From positions 1 through 20,553 of the forward strand of contig CAJGEA010000016.1 in NCBI GenBank assembly GCA_904502015.1: a DNA stretch of 20,553 nucleotides, read 5' to 3'. Every line of letters starts with the position of its first letter. The stretch's first letter is position 1. The notes beneath the pieces were generated by a model. It did no database searches. It saw only the letters and a program-made list of their open reading frames with translations, and was not told where the DNA came from. The translations under genes were made by a program, and so were the position numbers. Positions 7,202 through 14,105 of the stretch are shown here, in pieces. The DNA comes from an uncultured Clostridia bacterium. Lineage in GTDB: Bacteria > Bacillota > Clostridia > Oscillospirales > CAG-272.

Positions 7202-7230
7202 TTGACATACGCGCAAAAATGTGGTATAAT
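7202..7230 (+). promoter_or_regulatory. consensus promoter of the methyltransferase-hslO-cysK operon
   Basis: TTGACA (7202-7207), exactly 17 bases, TATAAT (7225-7230), with TGG just before the -10 as an extended element. The expected start near 7237 leaves a 57-base leader before the ATG at 7294, which supports that start over upstream in-frame codons. Confidence 0.88.
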
Positions 7231-7293
7231 TGTATATTATCAAACCTGTCGCGGGCCAAAGCCAACGCCCGCGCAAGCAGAGGAGGCTCTTTC

Positions 7294-8202
7294 ATGTACG
7301 ACGGATACCGCGCCATTGCCGCCGCCTACGACACCTTCAACGCCGACGTGAACTACGAGGCCTGGAGCGATTTCATCGAGGCGTGCTTTGACCGCTACCT
7401 GCCTGCCCGCCCCGAGATTGTTTTGGATCTGGCGTGCGGGACGGGGCGCATGACCTTCCCCCTCGCGGATCGCGGCTACGACATGATCGGCATTGACGGC
7501 AGCGAAACCATGCTGGCCGAGGCAAGCGACAAGAACAACACGCGAAGCGATCGGCTTTTTGAAGATGTCTGCGCCCGACTCGGGCTGGATCCCGACGGTG
7601 AGGACACCGACGCCGCCATGGCGGAGCTTGCAAAAATTCCCGTGCCGCTGTTTCTCCGCCAGGACATGCGCGCCTTCGAGCTGTACGGCACGGTGGACGC
7701 CACGGTGTGCTGTCTGGACAGCATCAATTACCTGTGCGGCGACGGGGATCTGGATGCTTGCCTTGCCTGCATCCACCTCTACCTCGCGCCGGGCGGACTT
7801 CTGATCTTTGACGTCAACAGCCCGTACAAGTTTGAGCACGTCTACGGCAACAACGCCTACGTGCTGGAGGATCTTGCACCCGACGGGGACAAAAATATTT
7901 TCTGCGGCTGGCAAAACGAGTATGACAAGGAAACGGGGATTTGCCGTTTCTATCTTTCGCTGTTTGCCGAAGGAGATGACGGGCGCTACGACCGCTCCGA
8001 CGAGGAGCAAACCGAGCGATGCTACACCGAAGAAGATTTGAAACACGCGCTGGACAAAGCAGGTTTTGATCTCTGCGGCATATTCGGCGGCTTTGATTTC
8101 ACCGCGCCCTCCCCGACCGACGAGCGATGGCACATTGTAGCCCGCACCCGCAAGCGCGGCGACTGGTATCTGTGCGCCGACCAAACCACCAATACACAAT
8201 GA
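7294..8202 (+). CDS. class I SAM-dependent methyltransferase
   Basis: 302 aa. Motif I VLDLACGTGRM (43-53) and the acidic residue ending strand beta-2 (IGIDGS, Asp68) form the S-adenosylmethionine site. CLDSINYL and APGGLLIFDVNSPYK match motifs IV-VI of the Methyltransf_25 type, and an N-terminal YDGYRAIAAAYD fits small-molecule or ubiE-like enzymes. The substrate cannot be deduced. The start is ATG 7294, with GGAGG seven bases upstream and a consensus promoter 64 bases before it. First gene of a four-gene operon; the next gene starts 10 bases after its stop. In Clostridia such methyltransferases often sit beside hslO, but a functional link is not established. Confidence 0.88.
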   Translation: MYDGYRAIAAAYDTFNADVNYEAWSDFIEACFDRYLPARPEIVLDLACGTGRMTFPLADRGYDMIGIDGSETMLAEASDKNNTRSDRLFEDVCARLGLDPDGEDTDAAMAELAKIPVPLFLRQDMRAFELYGTVDATVCCLDSINYLCGDGDLDACLACIHLYLAPGGLLIFDVNSPYKFEHVYGNNAYVLEDLAPDGDKNIFCGWQNEYDKETGICRFYLSLFAEGDDGRYDRSDEEQTERCYTEEDLKHALDKAGFDLCGIFGGFDFTAPSPTDERWHIVARTRKRGDWYLCADQTTNTQ

Positions 8203-8212
8203 GGATACACGT

Positions 8213-9118
8213 ATGAACAACCAAAAGAACACCATTCTGCGCGCCATGACCCAGGACGGCAGCGCGCGCATCCACGTCATTCATTCTACCGACATCGTCA
8301 ACCGCGCCATTGAATACCACATGCCCTCCCCTACCGCCACAGCGGCGCTCGGTCGCCTTCTGACCGTGACCTCCATGATGGGCTGTATGCTGGGTGAGGA
8401 GACCGACTCCATCACGGTGTCCATTGAGGGTGACGGCCCTGCGGGACGCGTGCTGGCGGTCAGCGACTGGATCGGCAACGTGCGCGGCTACATTCAGAAT
8501 CCCGCCGCCGATCTCCCCCTCAAGTCCAACGGTAAGCTGGACGTGGGTGGGCTCGTCGGAAACGGTCTGCTCTACGTCATCAAGGATCTTGGCGGCAACA
8601 TTCCCGAGAGCGGCTCGGTGGAACTGGTCAGCGGCGAGATCGCCGAGGACGTGACCACCTACTACGCCGAGAGCGAGCAGGTACCCACGGTTTGCGCGCT
8701 GGGCGTACTGATCGACACCGACCACACCTGCCGTGCGGCGGGCGGTATTCTCATCCAGCTCCTTCCCTTCGCCGACGAGGCAACCGTGGAGCAGCTGGAA
8801 AAGAACGTGCCCAAGCTGGCAAACCTGAGCGCCATGATCGACAGCGGTATGGATAACAAGGCCATCGCGGACATCGCGCTGGAGGGCATCCCCTACGACG
8901 TATTCGACGAGCTGACGGTGGAGTACAAATGCAACTGCTCCAAGGAGAAAATGGACGCCGTCATTCAGTCGCTCGGGCGCTCGCAGGTGGAAAAGCTCCT
9001 GGCCGAGCAGGTGGCCGACGGTAAGCCCGAGGAGCTGGAGATCAACTGCCGCTTCTGCAACAGCCACTACACCTACAGCCGCGCCGAGCTGGAGGGCATG
9101 GACTACGCCAAGCCCTGA
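8213..9118 (+). CDS. hslO: Hsp33 redox-regulated molecular chaperone
   Basis: 301 aa, the usual size. Cytoplasmic holdase that is zinc-bound and inactive when reduced and is switched on by oxidation of its cysteines. The N-terminal HSP33 fold is clear (RAMTQDGSARIHVI, ALGRLLTVTSMMG, GNVRGYIQNP). The C-terminal zinc site has the signature CxC (Cys240, Cys242) and CxxC (Cys279, Cys282). It starts 10 bases after the methyltransferase stop with a modest GAGG site and is followed 36 bases later by cysK, so the operon joins an oxidative-stress chaperone to cysteine synthesis. Nothing unusual is seen. Confidence 0.96.
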   Translation: MNNQKNTILRAMTQDGSARIHVIHSTDIVNRAIEYHMPSPTATAALGRLLTVTSMMGCMLGEETDSITVSIEGDGPAGRVLAVSDWIGNVRGYIQNPAADLPLKSNGKLDVGGLVGNGLLYVIKDLGGNIPESGSVELVSGEIAEDVTTYYAESEQVPTVCALGVLIDTDHTCRAAGGILIQLLPFADEATVEQLEKNVPKLANLSAMIDSGMDNKAIADIALEGIPYDVFDELTVEYKCNCSKEKMDAVIQSLGRSQVEKLLAEQVADGKPEELEINCRFCNSHYTYSRAELEGMDYAKP

Positions 9119-9154
9119 TCGGCACCCAACACCCACATCCGAAAGGAGCACAAC

Positions 9155-10087
9155 ATGGGACACATTTACACCTCGGTTGACCAACTCATCGGTCACACCC
9201 CCCTGCTGGAACTGAAAAATCTTGAGCATGATCGCGCCCTCTCTGCGCGCATTCTCGCCAAACTGGAATTTCTCAATCCCGCGGGCTCGGTCAAGGATCG
9301 CGTGGCGCTCTCCATGATCGAAGCCGCCGAGCGGGACGGACGCCTGACCCCCGACGCCGTCATCATTGAGCCCACCTCGGGCAACACGGGCATCGGTCTT
9401 GCCGCCGTGGCGGCGGCGCGGGGCTACCGCCTCATCATCGTAATGCCCGATACCATGTCGATGGAACGTCGGATGCTCATGACGGCGTACGGTGCCGAGC
9501 TGGTGCTGACCGACGGTAAGCTGGGCATGACGGCCGCCATCGAAAAAGCCAACGAGCTGGCGGCAACCATTCCCCACGCCTTCGTGGCGGGACAGTTTGA
9601 CAATCCCGCCAACCCCGCCGCGCACCTTGCCACTACCGGTCCCGAGATCTGGGAGGATACCGACGGAGAGGTAGATATTTTCGTCTGCGGCATCGGCACG
9701 GGCGGTACCATTACGGGCACGGGGCGGTATCTGAAATCCTGCAAGCCCGATGTGCAAATTATCGGCGTTGAGCCTGCCGGCTCGGCTATCCTTTCGGGAG
9801 GCAAGGCGGGCGCGCACGGTCTGCAAGGCATTGGCGCGGGCTTTGTCCCCGAGGTGCTGGACACAAAAATCTACAACGAGATCATCCCCGTAACCGAGGA
9901 GGACGCCTACGCCGCCGCGCGTGCGCTGGCACAGCGTGAGGGCATTCTGACGGGCATTTCCTCGGGTGCGGCGCTCCACGCCGCCATGCTTGCGGCCTCC
10001 CGCCCCGAGAACGCGGGCAAAACGGTGGTCGTTTTGCTCCCCGACACGGGCGACCGTTATCTCTCCACTTCACTCTACGCAAACTGA
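9155..10087 (+). CDS. cysK: cysteine synthase (O-acetylserine sulfhydrylase)
   Basis: 310 aa, typical CysK length. Makes L-cysteine and acetate from O-acetyl-L-serine and sulfide with pyridoxal phosphate. The Schiff-base lysine is Lys47 in NPAGSVKDR; the substrate loop is TSGNTGIG (74-81); the phosphate-binding GTGGTITGTG loop and a late SSGAA motif are present; the C-terminus LLPDTGDRYLSTSLY is diagnostic of the family. AAAGGAG precedes the ATG at 9155. Third gene of the operon, 36 bases behind hslO and 31 bases ahead of the kinase-like gene. No T-box or SAM riboswitch is seen, so control appears to come from the shared promoter near 7230. Confidence 0.96.
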   Translation: MGHIYTSVDQLIGHTPLLELKNLEHDRALSARILAKLEFLNPAGSVKDRVALSMIEAAERDGRLTPDAVIIEPTSGNTGIGLAAVAAARGYRLIIVMPDTMSMERRMLMTAYGAELVLTDGKLGMTAAIEKANELAATIPHAFVAGQFDNPANPAAHLATTGPEIWEDTDGEVDIFVCGIGTGGTITGTGRYLKSCKPDVQIIGVEPAGSAILSGGKAGAHGLQGIGAGFVPEVLDTKIYNEIIPVTEEDAYAAARALAQREGILTGISSGAALHAAMLAASRPENAGKTVVVLLPDTGDRYLSTSLYAN

Positions 10088-10118
10088 AACACCACCCACG
10101 AAAAAGGAGGTATCCGTT

Positions 10119-10721
10119 ATGTCAAAGCGCATCATTACCGTGAGCCGTCAATTCGGCAGCGGGGGACACACGATCGCCAAGGCCGTCGCTGCGCGGTTAG
10201 GTATTCCCTTTTACGACAACGAGCTGATCACCGAGGTGGCTCGAAAAAGCGGTCTTTCCGAGGAGTTCATTCGTGAGAACGAGGAGTACGCCTCCCATTC
10301 CAACAGCTTTCTTTACCAGCTTGCCATGAGCACCGCGGGATCCTACGGCTACCCCTCAGTCTACCAGAAGCTCTACGAGGCACAGACCAAGGTGGTCGAG
10401 GAGTTGGCCGAAAAGGGACCCTGCCTCATCGTTGGCCGTTGCGCCGACTACATCCTGCGCGAGCGAGGGGACTGCCTGCACGTATTCATCCATGCGGACA
10501 ACGCCCAGCGTGCCGCGCGCATTCTGGAACGCTACGGCGACACGGGCAAGTCCATCGAACAGCGCATTAAAGAAAAAGACAGCCGCCGCCGCAATTACTA
10601 CCGTTTCCACACCGACCGAGAGTGGGGCATCTGCGCCAACTACGGCCTGGCGCTTGACAGCGGGATCTTGGGCGAGGAGCTGTGCGTTGAGCTGATTACA
10701 CAAGCCTTTAAGGCAGAATAA
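10119..10721 (+). CDS. cytidylate kinase-like family protein
   Basis: 200 aa. The N-terminal IITVSRQFGSGGHTIAKAVA carries the P-loop variant of the cytidylate kinase-like family (PF13189 type), followed by LGIPFYDNELI and a GPCLIVGRCADYIL strand; a late RIKEKDSRRRNYY segment corresponds to the lid arginines. Probably a nucleotide kinase, but members of this family are distinct from housekeeping Cmk and their substrate is uncertain. The start is ATG 10119, with AAAAAGGAGG upstream. An in-frame extension back to 9966 inside cysK has no ribosome binding site. Last gene of the operon, followed 12 bases later by a strong terminator. Confidence 0.85.
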   Translation: MSKRIITVSRQFGSGGHTIAKAVAARLGIPFYDNELITEVARKSGLSEEFIRENEEYASHSNSFLYQLAMSTAGSYGYPSVYQKLYEAQTKVVEELAEKGPCLIVGRCADYILRERGDCLHVFIHADNAQRAARILERYGDTGKSIEQRIKEKDSRRRNYYRFHTDREWGICANYGLALDSGILGEELCVELITQAFKAE

Positions 10722-10733
10722 TATCACGAAAGC

Positions 10734-10770
10734 ACCGCCTCGGCTCACAACGTGAACCGAGGCGGTTTTT
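10734..10770 (+). terminator. rho-independent terminator of the hslO-cysK operon
   Basis: ACCGCCTCGG...TCAC (10734-10748) pairs with GTGA...CCGAGGCGGT (10752-10766), with one C-A mismatch, an AAC loop and a run of five Ts. A textbook intrinsic terminator. Confidence 0.92.
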
Positions 10771-10810
10771 GCAATCAATTTTCAAATTGCGGTTTTCAGG
10801 GACGCGGCAT

Positions 10811-11026
10811 GCAGGGGCGTTGCCCCTGCACCCCACCAAGAAACTTCTTGAAAGAAGTTTCTTGGAACTTCAAGAACTTTAAAAAAATATTGCGAAATAT
10901 ATGTTTTTAAAGGTTTTTGGGAGTCCAGAACCCTTCGCGACATTTGCCGAAGGCAAATTCGCACCAAGCGAAGCGCGGAGGTTTTCAAAAAAGGGTTCTG
11001 GTGGGGTGCAGGGGTGAAACCCCTGC
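10811..11026. mobile_element. MITE-like palindromic element, 216 bp, no coding capacity
   Basis: The 28-base ends (10811-10838 and 10999-11026) are imperfect inverted copies, each containing its own hairpin (GCAGGGGC-GTT-GCCCCTGC; GCAGGGGT-GAA-ACCCCTGC) and then CACCCCACCA or its complement. Inside are a perfect 13-bp hairpin (10836-10848 with 10853-10865, loop TGAA) and an 11-bp perfect inverted repeat, CCAGAACCCTT 10925-10935 with AAGGGTTCTGG 10991-11001. ORFs across it have no ribosome binding site. No clear target duplication was found, so mobility is inferred from structure. Confidence 0.65.
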
Positions 11027-11048
11027 TCGATAAATCCAAATTTGAAAA
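11027..11048 (-). repeat. dispersed repeat copy shared with 20413-20434
   Basis: On the minus strand the 22 bases beginning TTTTCAAATTTGGATTT and ending ATCGA are identical to 20413-20434. It abuts the right end of the MITE-like element. Confidence 0.7.
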
Positions 11049-11062
11049 CCCTCCTCAAGAGA

Positions 11063-11164
11063 GTCATCCTGAGCGACACCGCAACGCGGTGGAGTCGAAG
11101 GATCACGCTTGGGGAAAGAGATTCTTCGACTTGCGGTGCTTTGCACCGCGGCGCTCAGAATGAC
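11063..11164. repeat. 102-bp compound palindrome starting GTCATCCTGAGCG
   Basis: The left arm (GTCATCCTGAGCG...GTCGAAGGATC) and right arm (GATTCTTCGAC...CGCTCAGAATGAC) are imperfect reverse complements of about 45 bases, with an inner hairpin in each arm around GCGGTG/CACCGC. The GTCATCCTGAGCG...GAAGGATC core is a widespread type of bacterial intergenic repeat. With the element at 10811-11026 it fills most of the 500-base gap before the next gene. Confidence 0.7.
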
Positions 11165-11250
11165 CCGTTAAGGCTTGGGTATCAAACCCACCTACGAATC
11201 CAATTTGAAGGATACCACCCGTAAAAAATCCACGACCAAAGGAGACCGCC

Positions 11251-11463
11251 ATGCCGGAAAAGGATACAAGGAAAGCCCCCGCGCGCCCCGTGGGGCGGTG
11301 CGAGGACTGCGAATTTTACGATTATGACGAAGATATGGACGCCTACGTCTGCCAGGTGTCGCTGGACGAGGACGAGATGGTTTCCTTCATCAGCGGCAAC
11401 ACGGGCCGCTGCCCCTACTTCCGCTTTTACGACGAGTATAAGAGCGTGCATAAACAGATCTAA
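11251..11463 (+). CDS. DUF6472-like small four-cysteine protein
   Basis: 70 aa, acidic. Cysteines at 17, 20, 34 and 54 (CEDCEFYDYDED, YVCQVSLDEDEM, GNTGRCPYFRF, then DEYKSVHKQ) give the pattern of a small zinc or metal-binding protein common in Clostridia; I recall it as the DUF6472 family. Function unknown. AAAGGAG lies six bases before the ATG. It stands alone on the plus strand between repeats and the convergent gene at 11491, whose 3' end carries the hairpin that probably terminates it. No promoter is obvious; it must lie in or beyond the upstream repeats. Confidence 0.82.
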   Translation: MPEKDTRKAPARPVGRCEDCEFYDYDEDMDAYVCQVSLDEDEMVSFISGNTGRCPYFRFYDEYKSVHKQI

Positions 11464-11490
11464 AATCCATGTGTTGTTTTTTCAGTAAAT

Positions 11491-12210
11491 TTATTGTATA
11501 GAAATTTGTCTACAAAAACCATTTTTGCCCCATCTTTGAATCATCAAGTTGAAAATGCTTTCAAACGCAACTTGATGATTTTTATGTATAAAAACAAAGT
11601 AAAAGCGGTTTGTGTATTTGGGAAATTCCAATAGTTTTACATAATCTGCGTTCAAGTATTCCTTTTGAAAACACATTACACCTTCAATGCACTTTTCTTT
11701 CGTAGTCCTTTGCGGTCGATGCTGGTATAAAATCACGCTTTGTCCTCTTGCATAGTAATCCTTCAACTCTGGCCATTTAACATGTTTTGCCGTGGCGCCA
11801 CCCGTGCGGAACATAGTAAACGTTTCAAGCCCGTTATCCGGATCAAGGAAAACGATATCCGATGTTGCAGTTTTTCGTAGCGCGTTTTGGTGCCAAATTG
11901 ATCTGCTTACGCCAATTTCGTCAGAAAAATATTGAGCAGAAAACAAATTCTCTTTTTCAACTCTTGCAATATGTCTATCATGTTCGACACAAACAATTCT
12001 GTGCAAGGAATCGAACAAAGCCAGATCGTATGTACTGTAAATTTGCGGTTTGGATAAATAGTTGATATACTTACCATCGTCTTGCTTACCAACCGTTTTA
12101 GGTATCACACGGTACCAATTAACAGACAAGGACATTCCCTCAGAGCAAACCGCACGGAGCAATCCGTATTTGCCATAGTCCCCGATATCACCAACATAAT
12201 TATCTTGCAT
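11491..12210 (-). CDS. conserved hypothetical protein (DNYVGDIGDYGKYGLLR family), AT-rich orphan
   Basis: 239 aa, soluble. The N-terminus QDNYVGDIGDYGKYGLLRAV is a strongly patterned motif that I know only from uncharacterised bacterial proteins. The central SDIVFLDPDNGLE resembles the acidic motif IV strand of Rossmann-fold methyltransferases or nucleases, and SVILYQHRPQR may be the following strand; the enzymatic role is not shown. The start at 12210 is fixed by AGGAGG seven bases upstream. It is much more AT-rich than its neighbours and is bracketed by repeat elements, so it is probably horizontally acquired. Such orphans occur among defence and mobile-element cargo, but nothing here proves that. 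Confidence 0.75.
   Translation of the reverse strand: MQDNYVGDIGDYGKYGLLRAVCSEGMSLSVNWYRVIPKTVGKQDDGKYINYLSKPQIYSTYDLALFDSLHRIVCVEHDRHIARVEKENLFSAQYFSDEIGVSRSIWHQNALRKTATSDIVFLDPDNGLETFTMFRTGGATAKHVKWPELKDYYARGQSVILYQHRPQRTTKEKCIEGVMCFQKEYLNADYVKLLEFPKYTNRFYFVFIHKNHQVAFESIFNLMIQRWGKNGFCRQISIQ
11539..11583 (+). terminator. 12-bp perfect hairpin with T-run, inside the convergent gene
   Basis: AATCATCAAGTT (11539-11550) is exactly complementary to AACTTGATGATT (11569-11580), with an inner GAAA/TTTC pair in the 18-base loop and five Ts on the plus strand (11579-11583). It suits an intrinsic terminator for the small gene ending at 11463, although the stem is AT-rich. It lies within the coding 3' end of the minus-strand gene. 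Confidence 0.55.
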
Positions 12211-12236
12211 ATCGCGACCTCCTACCTAATGCATTT

Positions 12237-12266
12237 TTTATATTGAAATTCACACGATACGAACAA
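12237..12266 (-). promoter_or_regulatory. possible promoter of the AT-rich orphan gene
   Basis: TTGTTC (12261-12266), 18 bases, TATAAA (12237-12242) on the minus strand, with the expected start about 20 bases before the ribosome binding site of the gene starting at 12210. Both hexamers are near consensus. Confidence 0.4.
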
Positions 12267-12287
12267 CAACCATCGATTGATACCAAA

Positions 12288-12432
12288 CAAGGCTCCCTCC
12301 GGGAGGGAGCTCCCGCCGAAGGCGGGTGAGGGAGAAGGCGATACTAAAAAGCACAGATTGCAATAGGCTTTTTAGTTGCGCGGGCTCCCTCCACCGCTAT
12401 CGCGGTCCCCCTCCCTCCCAGAGGGAGGCTTG
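12288..12432. mobile_element. MITE-like GC-rich palindrome, 145 bp
   Basis: The ends are inverted copies (CAAGGCTCCCTCCGGGAGGG at 12288-12307 versus the complement CAAGCCTCCCTCTGGGAGGG ending at 12432), each a hairpin in itself. Inner GCCGAAGGCGGG and CCACCGCTATCGCGG hairpins follow, and the centre is a perfect 10-bp inverted repeat, ACTAAAAAGC 12343-12352 with GCTTTTTAGT 12367-12376. From memory it resembles the CTCCCTC...GAGGGAG repeats frequent in gut Clostridia. It fills the gap between the orphan gene and nth; no ORF. Confidence 0.7.
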
Positions 12433-12494
12433 GGGATATCCGCTTTTTTCATCTTGATAATATCGATTTTTCAACCATACTTTTTGGTAAATTG

Positions 12495-12523
12495 AGCCCG
12501 ACCCCCTTACAGGGAATCGGGCT
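12495..12523 (-). terminator. hairpin spanning the nth stop codon
   Basis: On the minus strand AGCCCGATTCCC pairs with GGGGGTCGGGCT over 12 bases (two G-U wobbles), and the TAA stop codon lies in the loop. Only a weak T stretch follows, so termination may be inefficient or the hairpin may protect the 3' end of the operon transcript. Confidence 0.5.
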
Positions 12524-13220
12524 TGTTATGTTCGCACACGTCCGCCAGCGGACAATCAGAACACGCAGGGCTGCGTGCGGTGCAGGTGTCTCGCCCGAAC
12601 TGCACGATGCGATGGCAGAAATCACTCTGCTCCTGCGGCTCGATCAGCGCGGTAAGAATCTTCTCCACTTTTGTGGGATCCTTGAGCGTTTCGGGGTAGA
12701 AGCCCAGCCGCCCGCAGATGCGGATGCAGTGGGTGTCGGTCACCACGGCGGGGCGGCGGTAGAGATCTCCCAGAATGAGGTTTGCGATCTTGCGCCCTAC
12801 ACCCGACAAGGCAAGCAGGGCATCCATATCATCGGGGACTTCCCCACCGTATTGCTCGGCAAGCACGGCACATGCCTCACGGATGCTCTGCGCCTTGGTG
12901 CGGAAGAGTCCACAGGGGCGGATGACCGCCTCCACCTCCTCCTGCGAGGCCTTCGCCAGCGCATCGGGGGTGGGGTAACGGGCAAAGAGGTCACGGCACA
13001 CGATATTCACACGCGCATCGGTGCATTGCGCCGACAGCCGCGCCATGACCAACAGCCGCCAGCCGTCGCGGCTTATCATCTCGGGAGTCGCACCGCGGTG
13101 TCCGCCCCACTCCAGCGCACAAAAGCACTCGGGGTAAACCTCTTTTAGCCGCTTCACGATCTCGGAGGCACGGTCGCGGAGCGCCTCGGAATCCTTGTCG
13201 TTTTGGGTCTGACGAGCCAC
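12507..13220 (-). CDS. nth: endonuclease III, DNA glycosylase/AP lyase
   Basis: 237 aa. Removes oxidised pyrimidines and cleaves abasic sites in base-excision repair. Helix-hairpin-helix LSGVGRKIAN holds catalytic Lys144; the catalytic Asp is Asp162 in TDTHCIRI. The [4Fe-4S] site C-x6-C-x2-C-x5-C is complete (Cys213, 220, 223, 229). The start is GTG at 13220: GGGAGG lies seven bases upstream, whereas the in-frame TTG at 13238 is inside that leader and has no site. The N-terminal region has a short family-atypical EWGGHRGATP segment. Last gene of the seven-gene operon, 33 bases after folD. Confidence 0.95.
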   Translation of the reverse strand: MARQTQNDKDSEALRDRASEIVKRLKEVYPECFCALEWGGHRGATPEMISRDGWRLLVMARLSAQCTDARVNIVCRDLFARYPTPDALAKASQEEVEAVIRPCGLFRTKAQSIREACAVLAEQYGGEVPDDMDALLALSGVGRKIANLILGDLYRRPAVVTDTHCIRICGRLGFYPETLKDPTKVEKILTALIEPQEQSDFCHRIVQFGRDTCTARSPACSDCPLADVCEHNKPDSL

Positions 13221-13253
13221 GGTGTCACCTCCCTTCAAAAAATGCTTGGGCTT

Positions 13254-14105
13254 TTACTTAAGCGTATTCTTCGCCGCCGTGAGGGTATTCTGCATCAGCA
13301 TGGTGATGGTCATGGGGCCAACGCCGCCGGGCACGGGGGTGATATAGGACGCCACGGGCTCGACTGAAGCGAAATCCACGTCGCCCGTGAGCTTGCCGTC
13401 GGCGCGGCGGTTCATGCCCACATCAATGACCACGGCACCCTCCTTGACCATGTCGCCCGTAATGAAATCCGCCTTGCCGATAGCCACCACGAGGATGTCG
13501 GCGCGGCGCGTCACCTCAGCGAGGTCACGGGTGCGGCTGTGGCAGATGGTCACGGTGCCGTTGGCCTGCAGGAGCAGCATCGCCATGGGCTTGCCCACGA
13601 TGTTGGAGCGGCCCACCACCACGCACTCCTTGCCCGTGCAGTCAATGCCCGAGCGGCGGATCAGCTCCATCACACCTGCGGGGGTGCAGGGCAGAAATGC
13701 GTAGTCCCCGATCATGATGCGACCTACGTTGTAGGGGTGGAAGGCATCCACGTCCTTGTCGGGGGAGATGCGGAGCAGAATAGAATGCTCGTCCAAATGC
13801 TTCGGCAGGGGAAGCTGAACCAGAATGCCGTGGATCTTCTCGTCGGCATTGAGGCGGTCAACCAGTGCCTCAAGCTCCTCCTGGGTGGTCTCCTCGGGCA
13901 GCTCGTACGCCTCGGAGTAAAAGCCCACCTCGGTGCAAGCCAGACGCTTGTTGCGCACGTAGACCTGCGATGCGGGATCGGTGCCTACAATGATGACCGC
14001 GAGTCCGGGGGTAACGCCCGTGTCTGCGATCAGCTTTTGGGTATTCTCCTTGATCTCGGCGCGCACGGCGGCGGAGATCGCTTTTCCATCAATCAGCTTT
14101 GCCAT
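13254..14105 (-). CDS. folD: bifunctional methylenetetrahydrofolate dehydrogenase / cyclohydrolase
   Basis: 283 aa, the standard length. Interconverts 5,10-methylene-, methenyl- and 10-formyl-tetrahydrofolate in one-carbon metabolism, using NADP(H). Catalytic Tyr49 and Lys53 are in VYVRNKRLAC; VQLPLPKHL, DVDAFHP, PCTPAGV, the Rossmann signature VVGRSNIVGKPMA and the C-terminal PVPGGVGPMT are all present. The start is ATG 14105 with GGAGG six bases upstream. This ATG lies inside lgt, giving a 17-base overlap and likely translational coupling. An upstream in-frame extension of 31 codons falls in lgt and has no site. Confidence 0.96.
   Translation of the reverse strand: MAKLIDGKAISAAVRAEIKENTQKLIADTGVTPGLAVIIVGTDPASQVYVRNKRLACTEVGFYSEAYELPEETTQEELEALVDRLNADEKIHGILVQLPLPKHLDEHSILLRISPDKDVDAFHPYNVGRIMIGDYAFLPCTPAGVMELIRRSGIDCTGKECVVVGRSNIVGKPMAMLLLQANGTVTICHSRTRDLAEVTRRADILVVAIGKADFITGDMVKEGAVVIDVGMNRRADGKLTGDVDFASVEPVASYITPVPGGVGPMTITMLMQNTLTAAKNTLK

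Noticed and set aside
8099..9979. 626-codon open frame on the minus strand across hslO and cysK
   Set aside because: It is the antisense shadow of two unmistakable plus-strand genes in GC-rich DNA; its protein is Gly/His/Arg/Val-rich with no motifs.
10782..11106. Open frames within the MITE-like element
   Set aside because: They translate palindromic repeats and lack start signals.
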